A DNA stretch of 64,000 nucleotides from Bosea vaviloviae (GTDB lineage Bacteria; Pseudomonadota; Alphaproteobacteria; Rhizobiales; Beijerinckiaceae), in the NCBI RefSeq assembly GCF_001741865.1, contig NZ_CP017147.1, forward strand, positions 186,001 through 250,000, given 5' to 3'. The notes beneath the pieces were generated by a model that did no database searches, had not been told where the DNA came from, and was given only the letters and a program-made list of their open reading frames with translations. How positions within the stretch are numbered: position 1 is the stretch's first letter; every line of letters begins with the position of its first letter. Below, in pieces: positions 41,307 to 50,795 of the stretch. A program made the position numbers and the translations under genes.

Positions 41307-43274
41307 ATGGCTGACCTGCTTCTGATAAACGCCTCAAATTTTCCGGCAAACCCGATTTACCCTTACGCGTTCGTGCAACTGAGTGCGCTGGCCCGCCGGC
41401 AAGGGATTACCGTCTCGTGTTTGGACCTATTGGGTCTACCCCAGCCGCGCTACGAGGATGCCATCTCCCGAGCCATTATCGATACCAGTCCGAGCCTTAT
41501 CGGATTCCACGTTAGGCAAGCCGATTCGGTTTCTCAGCGCGACTATGCGCCAGCGCCGGGCAATCCGAAGTCCGATTTCTTTCCGCTCGACGACACGCGC
41601 TTCGCAGTCGAGATTGCCCGACGAGTGAGTTCAGCACCGCTAATTGGGGGTGGGTTCGGGTTCACCGTTCACGCATCTCGCACTTTCGAACATCTCGGGC
41701 TGGACTACGGGTGCGCTGGCGACGGCGACCCATTGTTTACCTATTTCGAAAACCTCATCGCGGGCCGCGATCTTCACGCTGTGCCCAACTTGATTTGGTA
41801 CAACGAAGACACCGTTGCTTCAAATCATCGCTGTTTTTACGGCCCAAACCCGGAAAGAGAGTATGATGCCACATCCATACAATCCTTAGAGAGATTCTAC
41901 GGCACAGAAACGCTGTACGGAACGAATCAACCAAGCATAGCGGTGGAATTGGCGCGCGGTTGCCCCTATGCGTGCTATTTTTGCACGGAACCAACCGTGA
42001 AGGGGCGCACCGTTCGATACAGGGATCTTGACGTTGTTTTCGGGGAGATTGGGTTTCTCAATTCTTTCGGGCTAAATAATATTTGGCTAGTGTGCTCAGA
42101 ACTCAATATTGGAAACGAGGAACTCGCGGTCAAACTCGCCGAAAAATTCATCGCCTTCAACTCGAAGCGCACTTCAAAGGTACGATGGCGTGCATATCAC
42201 CTTCCTAAGTGGATCACTCGCTCAACACTCGATCTCCTTTATCGCTCGGGTTTTCGTGGCGGGTGGAATGATTACCCATCCTTTGATGACGAGAACTTAC
42301 GAAAGACAAGAGTCCCCTACAGATCGAAAGATGCAGTGCAGCATCTCGCTAACACAATTGCCGTCTGCTCCAACATTCATGAAGGTCGCAAAAGAGCTTT
42401 TTCCATGTTCCTGGGAAATGCTTTTTCGTCGCCTTCGGTGCTTAAAAATTCGCTCGATGTTTTCGATCAATGCGGCTTTCAGAAGCATTTTCTAGAAGCC
42501 AGTGTGGGCGGTGCAACTCGTGCATTCGAAGGAGTATCGATAGGGTCGGGTATACCAGGATCTGATTTGCCAATCACGTATCGCCGTGATTCATCACACT
42601 CGTCTACAATGAACATCATTTGTCCCACTTATTTCTTTGCTCCCCCCCTTCTGGAAGCCGCAGGTTCGGAAGAAGCTCTATTATCGTTTTTTCACTATGC
42701 TGAGCGGTGTTTTTTGAGCAGGGCTTACGAATTTGAGGATAATTGGGCTGACATTTTGCTCACTGCGCTTCGATCGCCATGGTCGCATGGGCTTTGGAGG
42801 TCATTTCTGGAAAGTAATTCTGCCGCGTCTTTGTGGAACCTCCTGGCAGACACTGTACCCGGGACGACTGGCTTTTTAGGTCCGGAATGCGGGGATCTTG
42901 TACTCGCTGAGCGGCTCGCGGAAGAAAACTCCACGCTGGGTAGGCACCTATCGACCCCGCTCCGTCTGATCTGCACAGAATTAGGGCGGCAGGCAATCGA
43001 ACTCGATACAGCTCTGCTTGCATCCCACGAAGTCGCGGAGGTCATCGGACTGTTGCTGCAAGATGAAAGCCCTTACGCCTGCTTTGTGGCACTGTCCAAA
43101 CGATTTCCGTCCAACCAATCGGTGCTCGACTTCCTGCTCGAAACTTCGACTGACCGAACGGGGGCCGCATCCTGGGCGGTGCAGGTAGGGATTAAGGCCA
43201 AGGGTGTTAGCCTTCGTCCGGAGTTTGCTGCTGTCCTCGGCATCTCTCTTCAAGAGAGTGCTCCTTTGCCTTAA
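41307..43274 (+). CDS. Cobalamin-binding-type radical SAM protein
   Basis: 655 residues. N-terminal B12-binding-like Rossmann domain (residues 1-160): LLLINASNFP, FVQLSALARRQGITVSCLDLLG, SPSLIGFHVR, APLIGGGFGFT and GCAGDGDP. The DxHxxG B12 motif is absent, as in many members. The radical SAM motif C219-P-Y-A-C223-Y-F-C226 in ELARGCPYACYFC starts the barrel. The C-terminal 250 residues are helical and unassigned. Class-B members methylate unreactive carbons; others act on peptides (as in PoyB/C, thiopeptide and bottromycin methylations). Peptide C-methylation is the working guess. It is strongly AT-rich relative to the chromosome. The ATG has only a distant GGAG. Confidence 0.82.
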   Translation: MADLLLINASNFPANPIYPYAFVQLSALARRQGITVSCLDLLGLPQPRYEDAISRAIIDTSPSLIGFHVRQADSVSQRDYAPAPGNPKSDFFPLDDTRFAVEIARRVSSAPLIGGGFGFTVHASRTFEHLGLDYGCAGDGDPLFTYFENLIAGRDLHAVPNLIWYNEDTVASNHRCFYGPNPEREYDATSIQSLERFYGTETLYGTNQPSIAVELARGCPYACYFCTEPTVKGRTVRYRDLDVVFGEIGFLNSFGLNNIWLVCSELNIGNEELAVKLAEKFIAFNSKRTSKVRWRAYHLPKWITRSTLDLLYRSGFRGGWNDYPSFDDENLRKTRVPYRSKDAVQHLANTIAVCSNIHEGRKRAFSMFLGNAFSSPSVLKNSLDVFDQCGFQKHFLEASVGGATRAFEGVSIGSGIPGSDLPITYRRDSSHSSTMNIICPTYFFAPPLLEAAGSEEALLSFFHYAERCFLSRAYEFEDNWADILLTALRSPWSHGLWRSFLESNSAASLWNLLADTVPGTTGFLGPECGDLVLAERLAEENSTLGRHLSTPLRLICTELGRQAIELDTALLASHEVAEVIGLLLQDESPYACFVALSKRFPSNQSVLDFLLETSTDRTGAASWAVQVGIKAKGVSLRPEFAAVLGISLQESAPLP

Positions 43275-43366
43275 TGACCCCACAAGAAGTACGTCACCGT
43301 AAATACGGTGCCGGCAGGCGAGTCCGCAAAAGGAAAATGCCTAAGCCGTTGCATTTAAACGGATGA
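43274..43366 (+). CDS. Possible 30-residue basic peptide coupled to the radical SAM gene
   Basis: Its ATG overlaps the TAA of the B12-type radical SAM gene (TAATG), a classic coupling arrangement. The peptide starts MTPQEVRHRKYGAGRRVRK and ends KPLHLNG; more than a third is Arg, Lys or His. No own ribosome-binding site. It could be a second substrate, an immunity or antitoxin-type peptide, or chance. It lies just inside the right attachment site. Confidence 0.35.
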   Translation: MTPQEVRHRKYGAGRRVRKRKMPKPLHLNG

Positions 43367-43401
43367 GGCCTTGCTGGGCTGCATTCTTGGGAATGCTGTA
43401 T

Positions 43402-43509
<108 letters not shown>

Positions 43510-43715
43510 TGGGCCGGAAGCAGCGCAAAATCCCGAGCCGCGATTCGCACGAGCAGCCCGCCGCAGCAATGATCCATGCGCGCCCGGACAGCGCGACTCG
43601 GGCAAGCCGCATAGGGCAACGAAAAACCCGCCGCCGGCATCTTTCTTGCTAGCCATCGCCTTCGTGAAACTGACATCGAACGCGGGTTATGAGCCCGCGA
43701 TCAGTGGAGTTGCCG

Positions 43716-43895
43716 ATGACCTTGCAGCAGCGCGTGCGCATTCACACCGAAGACGACCACGAACGCGCGACACAGCGGATCGACGAGATCGCGCATGCCT
43801 CGGCAGGCTCGCGCGAAGAGGCGGAACTCCTCGCCCTGCTGGAAGCGGTCGAGCGCTGGGAAAGCCATCAGGAGTGCTGGTCCGACTGGCTTTGA
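43716..43895 (+). CDS. Small protein resembling a HigA-type antitoxin fragment
   Basis: 59 residues: MTLQQRVRIHTEDDHERATQ ... ALLEAVERWES. The stretch 'HTEDDHERATQRIDEI..A..G..EEAELLALLEAVERWE' recalls the N-terminal helical part of HigA-like antitoxins, here without the helix-turn-helix. No toxin gene adjoins. It may be an independent small family or a decayed gene. Confidence 0.5.
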   Translation: MTLQQRVRIHTEDDHERATQRIDEIAHASAGSREEAELLALLEAVERWESHQECWSDWL

Positions 43896-43943
43896 CGGGC
43901 GGCGCCGACGCAAGCCTCACCATCGACACCCCTGTTCTCGCCC

Positions 43944-44303
43944 TCAGCCCTGATAGCGGGCGACGATGCCGAGCAGGGTCGAGGGCTCAAAAGGTTTGAC
44001 CATCCAGGCGCTGGCGCCGGCACGACGACCTTCCGCCTTGATCTCGGCGCCGTTCTCGGTGGTCAGCATGATGATCGGGATGTTCTCCCCCTCGGGCTTC
44101 GCCCGGCAGGCGCGGGTGAACTGGATGCCGTCCATCAACGGCATGTTGAGGTCGGTGATCACCAGATCCGGCTTGAACTTGTCGAAAGTCGCCAAGCCCT
44201 CCTCGCCGTTCTCCGCCGCCGCCACGTCATGGCCGGCATTGCGCAATGTCAGGCACAGCAGGCTGAGCAGGGTCTTGGTGTCGTCGATGGCCAGGATCTT
44301 CAT
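43944..44303 (-). CDS. CheY-like single-domain response regulator
   Basis: 119 residues: ILAIDDTKTLLSLLCLTL, phospho-acceptor Asp in LVITDLNMPLMDGIQF, conserved Thr in IIMLTTENG and Lys in WMVKPFEPSTLL. Probably a CheY that binds the flagellar switch or a related signalling receiver; its place next to the flagellar locus supports the former. Intact. Confidence 0.85.
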   Translation of the reverse strand: MKILAIDDTKTLLSLLCLTLRNAGHDVAAAENGEEGLATFDKFKPDLVITDLNMPLMDGIQFTRACRAKPEGENIPIIMLTTENGAEIKAEGRRAGASAWMVKPFEPSTLLGIVARYQG

Positions 44304-44393
44304 TCACCTCACTCCAGAACAAGCGCGCTGCGATGACGCGCCGGTCATCTGATTTGGACAGCCACGGCACAACTCGAACACCCCCACACAAAT

Positions 44394-45131
44394 CTAGGAA
44401 AACGATCTGACCAAGCCGCCGATCAGGAGATTCCAGCCGTCGATCAGGACGAAGAAGATCACCTTCAGGGGCAGTGAGATCACGGTCGGCGGCAGCATCA
44501 TCATGCCCATCGACATCACCACCGTCGCGACGATCATGTCGATGACGAGGAATGGCAGGGCGATCAGGAAGCCGATCTCGAAGGCGCGCCGCAATTCCGA
44601 GATCATGAAGGACGGGATCAGGATCCGCAGATCGACGCTCTGTGTCGGGTCGGTCGGCCGGATGCTTTGCGGCGCGATATCGGCGAAGAGGCGCAGATCG
44701 GCCGGGCGGGTCTGCGTCAGCATGAAGTCCCGAAACGGCTCGGTGATCTTGGTATAGGCCTCGCCTTCGCTGATCTTGTTCTCGACCAGCGGCTGGACGC
44801 CGTTCTGCCAGGCCTTGTCGAAGGTCGGAGCCATGACGAAAAAGGTCATGAACAGGGCCAGGCTGATCAGGATCAGATTGGCCGGCGTGCTCTGCAGGCC
44901 GAGCCCCGAGCGCAGGAACGACAAGGCGATCACGAAGCGGCTGAAGCTCGTCACCATCATCAGAAGCCCGGGCGCGACCGAAAGGATCGTCAGCATCGCC
45001 ACGATCTGCACGATGCGGCCCGAAGCCGAGGCCCCGCCCGAGGGCAACAACCCGTCGAGCCCGAGCGACTGGGCACCGGCGGCGGCGACCCCGGCCAACA
45101 GGAAAATGAGCGTCGTGGCTAGCTTGATCAC
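44394..45131 (-). CDS. fliP: Flagellar type III export gate protein FliP
   Basis: 245 residues. Signal peptide (LATTLIFLLAGVAAAGAQ) and four membrane helices, with the family blocks SVAPGLLMMVTSFSRFVIALSFLR, LPFLVIDMIVATVVMSMGM and PLKVIFFVLIDGWNLL. FliP5-FliQ4-FliR1 forms the export gate in the basal body. The GTG at 45129-45131 overlaps the fliL stop (GTGA). The longer upstream frame is a shadow of fliL. Confidence 0.93.
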   Translation of the reverse strand: MIKLATTLIFLLAGVAAAGAQSLGLDGLLPSGGASASGRIVQIVAMLTILSVAPGLLMMVTSFSRFVIALSFLRSGLGLQSTPANLILISLALFMTFFVMAPTFDKAWQNGVQPLVENKISEGEAYTKITEPFRDFMLTQTRPADLRLFADIAPQSIRPTDPTQSVDLRILIPSFMISELRRAFEIGFLIALPFLVIDMIVATVVMSMGMMMLPPTVISLPLKVIFFVLIDGWNLLIGGLVRSFS

Positions 45132-45640
45132 TGGACGACCAGGGTTTCGATGACGATGTCGCGGACGAGGCCTTTCGAGCGCACCGCGATCCGCTCGGTG
45201 AGGTCCTCGCGCAGGTTTCGCAGGCCCGCGGCGCCTTCCATCTGCCGCGCCGTGACGCTGCGCAGGAAGGCCAGGATGTCCTCGGTGATGGCGCCGATCA
45301 GCGGCTCGGCACTGAGTGCCGCCTTCTGTTCCAGCACCAGCGCCGCCTCGATGCGCACCCAGGCATTCGCCGGCGCGGCGAGATTGGTCACGATCGGCGC
45401 GAGCCGCTTGAGCACCAGCCCGCCGGCCATCGCAGGATTGACGCTGAGATGGGGCGAGGCCTCCTCCATCCGCTTCATCACGGTGGTCTCGACCGTGCCG
45501 ATGACACGAGTGCCCCAGAGTGCCCCGGCGCCGGCCGCGAGCAGGGTCAGCAGCACGGTCGGCACGGCTGCCCGCAGTGCCGGTAGGGAACCTCTGGAGC
45601 GTTTCCGGCCAGCCGGCAATTTGAGCTTGGGCGCGGCCAT
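45128..45640 (-). CDS. fliL: FliL-like flagellar basal-body-associated protein
   Basis: 170 residues with a single transmembrane helix (AVPTVLLTLLAAGAGALWG, about residues 25-45) and a periplasmic domain (AWVRIEAALVLEQKAA, TERIAVRSKGLVRDIVIETLVVQ), the FliL/stomatin-like pattern. FliL surrounds and stabilises stators. Between flgH and fliP, overlapping both by a few bases. Confidence 0.85.
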   Translation of the reverse strand: MAAPKLKLPAGRKRSRGSLPALRAAVPTVLLTLLAAGAGALWGTRVIGTVETTVMKRMEEASPHLSVNPAMAGGLVLKRLAPIVTNLAAPANAWVRIEAALVLEQKAALSAEPLIGAITEDILAFLRSVTARQMEGAAGLRNLREDLTERIAVRSKGLVRDIVIETLVVQ

Positions 45641-46344
45641 CAGAAGGGCATGACCCGGTCATAGACCTGATGGCCCCAGCCCGGCTGCTGCACCTCCATG
45701 CCGCGGCCGCGGCCGCCATAGGAAATCCGCGCCTCGGCGATCTTGTCGTAGGAGATCGTATTCGTGCCGGTGATGTCGCGCGGCCGAACCATGCCGGCGA
45801 TGTTGAGGACGCGCATGTCGTAGTTCACGCGCACCTCCTGCGAGCCGTTGATCATCAGATTGCCGTTGGGCAGGATTTCCGTGACCACGGCCGCAATCGA
45901 GAGATCGACCTCCTCCGAGCGATCGGTCAGCCCCTTGCCACGCGACGAGGATTCGGAATCGACATTCGAGCTGATATTGGCCGAGCTCGAATTGCCGCCG
46001 AAGGCGGCGAGGAAATCGAGCCCGAATTTGGCGACCGAATTGCGCGAGCGGTTGGAGTTGTTGTCGAGCTTGGCCTTGTCCTTGATCGAGATGCGCACCG
46101 TGACGACGTCGCCGAGCTTCATTGCCCGTGTGTCGCGGAACAGATCCTCGCTGTGGCGCGTGTAGATCGAGTTGAACGAAACATCGACCAGGCGGCCTGA
46201 TTGCTGGCTGACCGGGATCGCTTCGCGCGGCGTCGACAGCCCGCTCCCGACGCGGGACAATTGCGGTTCGCGGTTGAGTTCGGCCAGGTCTTGCGAGCAG
46301 CCGCCGAGCGTGACGGCGCAAGCCGCGAGGATGAGAGCCTTCAT
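45640..46344 (-). CDS. flgH: Flagellar L-ring protein FlgH
   Basis: A 234-residue outer-membrane lipoprotein. Lipobox ILAACAVTLGGC, the family block SLFRDTRAMKLGDVVTVRIS (here DLFRDTRAMKLGD), the serine-rich middle and the C-terminal SYGGRGRGMEVQQPGWGHQVYDRVMPF region. Forms the LP-ring bushing with FlgI. Full length. Confidence 0.93.
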   Translation of the reverse strand: MKALILAACAVTLGGCSQDLAELNREPQLSRVGSGLSTPREAIPVSQQSGRLVDVSFNSIYTRHSEDLFRDTRAMKLGDVVTVRISIKDKAKLDNNSNRSRNSVAKFGLDFLAAFGGNSSSANISSNVDSESSSRGKGLTDRSEEVDLSIAAVVTEILPNGNLMINGSQEVRVNYDMRVLNIAGMVRPRDITGTNTISYDKIAEARISYGGRGRGMEVQQPGWGHQVYDRVMPF

Positions 46345-46883
46345 CGGGTCTGGACTCCGGTTGTTGGCGTTCTGTTGGCGGGCGTACGGCGGCCGCCCAG
46401 GGCTTCGGCGAGTTGGGCCGCGCGCGCGGCCTCCATTTCGTTCAGCACGGCGCTGGCCGTGCGTGGCGGCAGCTTGCCCAGGAGCGAGACGGCCATCGCC
46501 TCATCCATCGCCGCTAGCTGCAGCGCCGCCGCCTCGGGCCGCATCCGCGCGAAGATCTCGGTGATGCGCGTCTCGGTCTGCTGGATTTCGGCATCGCGCT
46601 TGGCGGTCAGGGTCTCGAGCTCGGCTTTCCGCTCCTCGAGCTTCTTGAGCGTGTCGGTCAGCTTGGCTTCGAGCGTCTTCAAGGTATTGGCCTGCCATGC
46701 GAAACGGGCCTCGGCCGCGGAATCGCGGATGCTGGCGCAGAAATTCGCAGCGTCGGAGGTCCCCGAAGCTGCTGCGGGCGGTGTCGTCCTCGGCGTCTGC
46801 GCCTGCGAGGCCAGCGGCATGCCGGCCAACGCCAGGATGGCGACTGACAGCAACGGACCGCCCAGAGATGTCCTCAGCAGCAT
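46341..46883 (-). CDS. motE: MotE-like flagellar chaperone/periplasmic protein
   Basis: 180 residues: signal peptide (LLSVAILALAGMPLASQA), a long coiled coil (about residues 55-125, LKTLEAKLTDTLKKLEERKAELETL) and an end with MDEAMAVSLLGKLPPRTASAVLNEM, the MgtE-N-like motif of MotE. In Sinorhizobium MotE stabilises MotC. Starts at the ATG 46881-46883, which gives a normal signal peptide; the longer frame reaches into the intergenic space. Confidence 0.8.
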   Translation of the reverse strand: MLLRTSLGGPLLSVAILALAGMPLASQAQTPRTTPPAAASGTSDAANFCASIRDSAAEARFAWQANTLKTLEAKLTDTLKKLEERKAELETLTAKRDAEIQQTETRITEIFARMRPEAAALQLAAMDEAMAVSLLGKLPPRTASAVLNEMEAARAAQLAEALGGRRTPANRTPTTGVQTR

Positions 46884-47029
46884 TACGAGCAACTCGCTTG
46901 AATGGTATGATGAGATTATTGGGTGCGATGCTTTCGCGAGGCTGACCTCGGCGAAATAGATCTTGCAAATCTTAAGAAAAACGCCGGGATCAACACCTGA
47001 TCCCGGCGCCTCTCGATGCTGCAGCAAAG

Positions 47030-48151
47030 CTATTGAACGACGAGATCTGCCTGCAGGGCGCCCGCGGTCTTGATCGCCTGGAGGATCGCGATGATGCCGG
47101 CAGGCTTCAGCCCGATCTGGTTGAGGCCCCGCATCAGCGTATGCAGGTTCGCCCCGTTGATGATGGCGAGCCGGCCTGTTCCCCCTTGCGTCGCCGTGAC
47201 CGTGGTCCGGGGCACGACGACCGTCTCGCCGTTGCTGAATGGCTCGGGCTGCGACACCGTCGGCGTCTCGGTGACGCGGACAGTGAGATTGCCATGCGTC
47301 ACGGCGACGGTGGAGATCTTGACGTCGCGGCCGATCACCACCGTGCCGGTACGTTCGTCGACGACGACACGGGCGGGCGAATCCGGCTCCAGCGTCAGGC
47401 GCTCGATCTCGGCGATGAAGCGGGTGGTCGAGAGATTGACCGGCCGCGTCAGGCTGATGGTGCGGTGGTCGAGCGCGAAGGCGACGGTCGATTTATAGCG
47501 CTCGCGGCTGAAGGCGTTGATCGCGCCCGCAACCCGCTCGGCCGTGACGAAATCCGGATTGCGCAATTCAAGCGACAGGACATGCAGGCTGGCGAGCTGG
47601 TCGGCCACCTGGCGCTCGACCAGCGCCCCACCCGGAATCCGCGCCGCGGTGGCGACGCCCTGCGTCACCCGCTCCGCCTCGCCCTGGACCGAGAAGCCGG
47701 AGACATTGAGCCGGCCCTGCGCCAGCGCATAGGTCTGTCCATCCGCCGCAAGCAGCGAGGTCACCACCAGCGTGCCGCCGAGCAGCGAGGTCGCATCGCC
47801 CATCGAGGCGACGCTGACATCGATGCGGCTGCCGCGCCCGGCGAAGGGAGGTAGGTCAGCCGTCACGATAACCGCCGCGACATTGCGGGTGCGCAGCGTG
47901 CTGTTGCGGACATTGACGCCCAGCCGGTCGAGCATGGATTGCAGCGCCTGGCCGGTAAAGGGCGAATTGCGGACGCTATCGCCCGTGCCCTGCAGGCCGA
48001 TCACCAGGCCGTAGCCCACGAGCTGATTGTCGCGCACGCCCTGAAGCCCGGCGATGTCCTTGATGCGGACGGTCGCCCCGGCGGGAGCGGCGCCCTGAAC
48101 CGCCACCATGAGCGTGCAGATGAAGGCGACCAGTCTCGACCGGAGCGCCAT
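47030..48151 (-). CDS. flgI: Flagellar P-ring protein FlgI
   Basis: 373 residues: signal peptide to about residue 28 (AAPAGATVRIKDIAGLQGVR) and the family sequence NQLVGYGLVIGLQGTGDSVRNSPFT through GTVVIGRDVKI and NLHTLMRGLNQIGLKPAGIIAILQAI. A periplasmic ring around the rod. Its ATG overlaps the flgA stop (TGATG). Complete. Confidence 0.94.
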   Translation of the reverse strand: MALRSRLVAFICTLMVAVQGAAPAGATVRIKDIAGLQGVRDNQLVGYGLVIGLQGTGDSVRNSPFTGQALQSMLDRLGVNVRNSTLRTRNVAAVIVTADLPPFAGRGSRIDVSVASMGDATSLLGGTLVVTSLLAADGQTYALAQGRLNVSGFSVQGEAERVTQGVATAARIPGGALVERQVADQLASLHVLSLELRNPDFVTAERVAGAINAFSRERYKSTVAFALDHRTISLTRPVNLSTTRFIAEIERLTLEPDSPARVVVDERTGTVVIGRDVKISTVAVTHGNLTVRVTETPTVSQPEPFSNGETVVVPRTTVTATQGGTGRLAIINGANLHTLMRGLNQIGLKPAGIIAILQAIKTAGALQADLVVQ

Positions 48152-48615
48152 CACTCGCCTCCGACGCGGATGGTGCCGTTGGCCTGGACAACCCCGATGA
48201 CCGTGAGACCGGTATCCGGATTGCGCGCCTTCACCATCTCGTTGACCGAGGCCGATTGCAGCGGCTCGACGATCCCTGTGATCACCATCTCGCTCTCGCG
48301 GAAGACGACCTGCGTCGGCACGCCGCGCCGCACGATCTTGGCATCGTCCACCGCATTGATCGGGATCGGCTGGCCCGGCAGCAGGGTGCGCCGCGCCACC
48401 TTACCGACAAGCGCCAGGCGGTTGTCGACCGATGCCCGCATCGCCAGCCTGAAGGCGCGGTCGACGAGATGGGAATCGGTGATGACGTCGCCGGGATAAA
48501 GCGTGACGACGGGCACCGGCAGCATGACGTCGCCGGGCGCCGCCTGCGCGCAGCTTGCGCCCAGGCAGAACAGGGTGGCGGCCAGAAGCGATGATCGCGC
48601 CGGAACTCGGGTCAT
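48151..48615 (-). CDS. flgA: Flagellar P-ring assembly chaperone FlgA
   Basis: 154 residues: signal peptide (SLLAATLFCLGASCAQA) and SAF-domain segments (VPVVTLYPGDVITDSHLVDRAF, RTLLPGQPIPINAVDD). Assists FlgI polymerisation in the periplasm. Shorter than enterobacterial FlgA, normal for alphaproteobacteria. Coupled to flgI. Confidence 0.88.
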   Translation of the reverse strand: MTRVPARSSLLAATLFCLGASCAQAAPGDVMLPVPVVTLYPGDVITDSHLVDRAFRLAMRASVDNRLALVGKVARRTLLPGQPIPINAVDDAKIVRRGVPTQVVFRESEMVITGIVEPLQSASVNEMVKARNPDTGLTVIGVVQANGTIRVGGE

Positions 48616-48627
48616 GGCTGGGCTTCC

Positions 48628-49416
48628 TTACCGGATGCCGGTGGAGACGGTGCCGGCCATCTGGTCGGCGGCGGTGATCACCTTGGCGTTCATCTCATAG
48701 GAGCGCTGGGCCGCGATGAGCGCCGTGATCTCTTTCACGGGATCGACATTGGACGCCTCGAGATAGCCCTGGCGCAGCTTGCCGAAGCTGGTGCTCGCCG
48801 GCGTGCCGTCGACTGGCTGGCCCGAGGCCACGGTTTCCCGGTAGAGATTGCTGCCCAGCGGTTCCAGGCCAGCGTCGTTGGCGAAGTTGACCAGCGTGAT
48901 CTGGCCGAGCTGTCGCGGCTGGACCTCGGTCGGGATCTTGGCCAGCACCAGCCCGGATTCGTTGACCGTGATGTCGGTCGCATCGGCGGGGACGCGGATG
49001 ACGGGGTCGAGCAGATAGCCATCGGCCGTGACGATGTCGCCATCGGCATTGGTGTTGAAGGTTCCGGCGCGGGCGTAGAGCGTCTCGCCCTCCGGCGCCG
49101 TGACCTTGAACCAGCCGCGGCCGTCGATGGCGAGGTCGAGCTTGTTGCCGGTCTGGGTCAGCGCGCCCTGGATGTGCAGGTTGCGGATCGCTGCGGCGCG
49201 CACGCCCAGGCCGAGCGAGGCGCCTTCCGGGATCGAGCCATCGCCGCCGCGATTGGGCACGCCGCGAGAGCGCTCGGTCTGGTAGAGCAGATCGGTGAAT
49301 TCGGGCCGCGCACGCTTGAACGAGGTCGTGTTGATATTGGCGAGGTTGTTGGCGATGACCTCAACATTCAACTGTTGAGCGCTCATTCCGGTCGCGGCGA
49401 TGGCGAGGACTTTCAT
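48628..49416 (-). CDS. flgG: Flagellar distal rod protein FlgG
   Basis: 262 residues: N-terminal rod motif [28 protein letters not shown], the FlgG block [12 protein letters not shown] and C-terminal [29 protein letters not shown]. Builds the distal rod. Complete and in the leftward rod operon. Confidence 0.94.
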   Translation of the reverse strand: MKVLAIAATGMSAQQLNVEVIANNLANINTTSFKRARPEFTDLLYQTERSRGVPNRGGDGSIPEGASLGLGVRAAAIRNLHIQGALTQTGNKLDLAIDGRGWFKVTAPEGETLYARAGTFNTNADGDIVTADGYLLDPVIRVPADATDITVNESGLVLAKIPTEVQPRQLGQITLVNFANDAGLEPLGSNLYRETVASGQPVDGTPASTSFGKLRQGYLEASNVDPVKEITALIAAQRSYEMNAKVITAADQMAGTVSTGIR

Positions 49417-49445
49417 GAGATTTGGACTTTCATGGAATTGGCTCC

Positions 49446-49784
49446 TCAGATCGCCATGTGGATGAATTCTTGGTAGGCGGAGACGACCTTGTCGCGCATG
49501 GCCATCGCCAGCTGCAGCGACTGCTCCGCCGACATCACCGCCTGGACCACGTCCTGGACGGCAGCCTTGCCCTGGACGCCGGCGACGGCTGCGGCCTCGC
49601 CCTGCGCCAGATTGTCGACGAAGCCCTGCGAGACGCTCGCGAAGACCGAGCCGAAATCGGCGCCCGGAGCCTGGGTCGCGGCCTCGGCCGTAAAGCCCGG
49701 CCGGACGGCCGAAGCAGCGAGGCTCTGCAGCCCCTGCCCGATTTGGCCCGCGACCGGGGCAAGTGCGGAGATTGCGTTCAACAT
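49446..49784 (-). CDS. fliE: Flagellar hook-basal body complex protein FliE
   Basis: 112 residues with the FliE C-terminal helix [35 protein letters not shown]. Joins the MS ring to the rod. Stop to flgG start is 29 bases. Confidence 0.92.
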   Translation of the reverse strand: MLNAISALAPVAGQIGQGLQSLAASAVRPGFTAEAATQAPGADFGSVFASVSQGFVDNLAQGEAAAVAGVQGKAAVQDVVQAVMSAEQSLQLAMAMRDKVVSAYQEFIHMAI

Positions 49785-50203
49785 CAGCCGTTCCTCAGCA
49801 GGTCGATCGTCATGGATTGCATCGAGCGCACCTGCTTGATCATCTGCAGGTTGGCCTCGTAGGAGCGATTGGCCTCGCGCATGTCGGCCATTTCGAGCAG
49901 CATCGAGACGTTGGGCAGCTTGACGTAGCCCTTCGCGTCGGCGGCCGGATGGCTCGGCTCGAACTCGACACGGAAGGCCGATTTGTCGACACCGACGCCC
50001 TTGATCTTGACCAGCGCCGCGCCGAGCGCACGATCCATGGTATTCTCGAAGGTCACGGTCTTGCGCCGGTAAGGATCGGCGCCGGCGGTCTTGCCCGTCG
50101 ACTGCGCGTTGGCCAGGTTTTCGGAGACCACGCGCACACGCGTCGACTGGGCCTGGAGGCCGGCGCCGGCGATGCGGAGCGATGCGTCAATAGGGTCGAT
50201 CAT
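49784..50203 (-). CDS. flgC: Flagellar proximal rod protein FlgC
   Basis: 139 residues: [45 protein letters not shown] and [31 protein letters not shown]. Proximal rod subunit. Follows flgB. Confidence 0.94.
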   Translation of the reverse strand: MIDPIDASLRIAGAGLQAQSTRVRVVSENLANAQSTGKTAGADPYRRKTVTFENTMDRALGAALVKIKGVGVDKSAFRVEFEPSHPAADAKGYVKLPNVSMLLEMADMREANRSYEANLQMIKQVRSMQSMTIDLLRNG

Positions 50204-50242
50204 GGTCTAATCTTGCCTCTTTCAAGCTTAGGTCCGAGCGGT

Positions 50243-50623
50243 TCAGCTTTTGACTGCGGTCATCATCATGCGGTGGAAGCTTTTCACGAGATTCGTCATC
50301 AGCGCGTAGTTGCGGCCGATGTCGCCGGCCTTGAGCATTTCCTGTTCGAGGCTGACCGAATTGCCGGAATGGACAACCGACCAGCTCTCGCCCTTGCGCT
50401 GCTTGGCCGTCATGGTCTCTGCCGGCGTCGTGGTGATGTGGTTTGGCGATGTCGCCGCCACGGTGAGCGTGGTTTTCCTGACGATGGCGTCGAAAGGCTC
50501 GACATCGACCGCTCCGTAGCGCGGCGTATTGGCGTTCGCGACGTTCTGCGCCACGGCGTTCTGTCGAACGGCAAGCCAATTCGCTTTCTTGGCGGCAATA
50601 TCGAAGAGGTAAATCGGCTCCAC
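50243..50623 (-). CDS. flgB: Flagellar proximal rod protein FlgB
   Basis: 126 residues: WLAVRQNAVAQNVANANTPRYGAVDVEPF at the N-terminus and SLEQEMLKAGDIGRNYALMTNLVKSFHRMM at the C-terminus. First gene of the leftward rod operon, so the promoter should lie in 50624-50795, between flgB and the ftcR stop. Confidence 0.92.
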   Translation of the reverse strand: MEPIYLFDIAAKKANWLAVRQNAVAQNVANANTPRYGAVDVEPFDAIVRKTTLTVAATSPNHITTTPAETMTAKQRKGESWSVVHSGNSVSLEQEMLKAGDIGRNYALMTNLVKSFHRMMMTAVKS

Positions 50624-50795
50624 CTGGGACGCTCCCGAAATCGTTGCAATGCAACAATACGAAGCGTTACTTGCGTGAAGCTGTTGTTGTGGATTTTAGG
50701 GAAAACATCGGCTCAAATTGAGCTTAGGGCGACATCGAGCCAAAGCGTTTTGGCTTCATCGCGGGACGCCGGCCTCAAGGTCGGCGCCCGAAAGG

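Noticed and set aside
41266..41313. 15-codon frame MTYSRSTCGAQSPDG before the B12 radical SAM gene
   Set aside because: Overlaps another possible short frame and the true start; too short to support.
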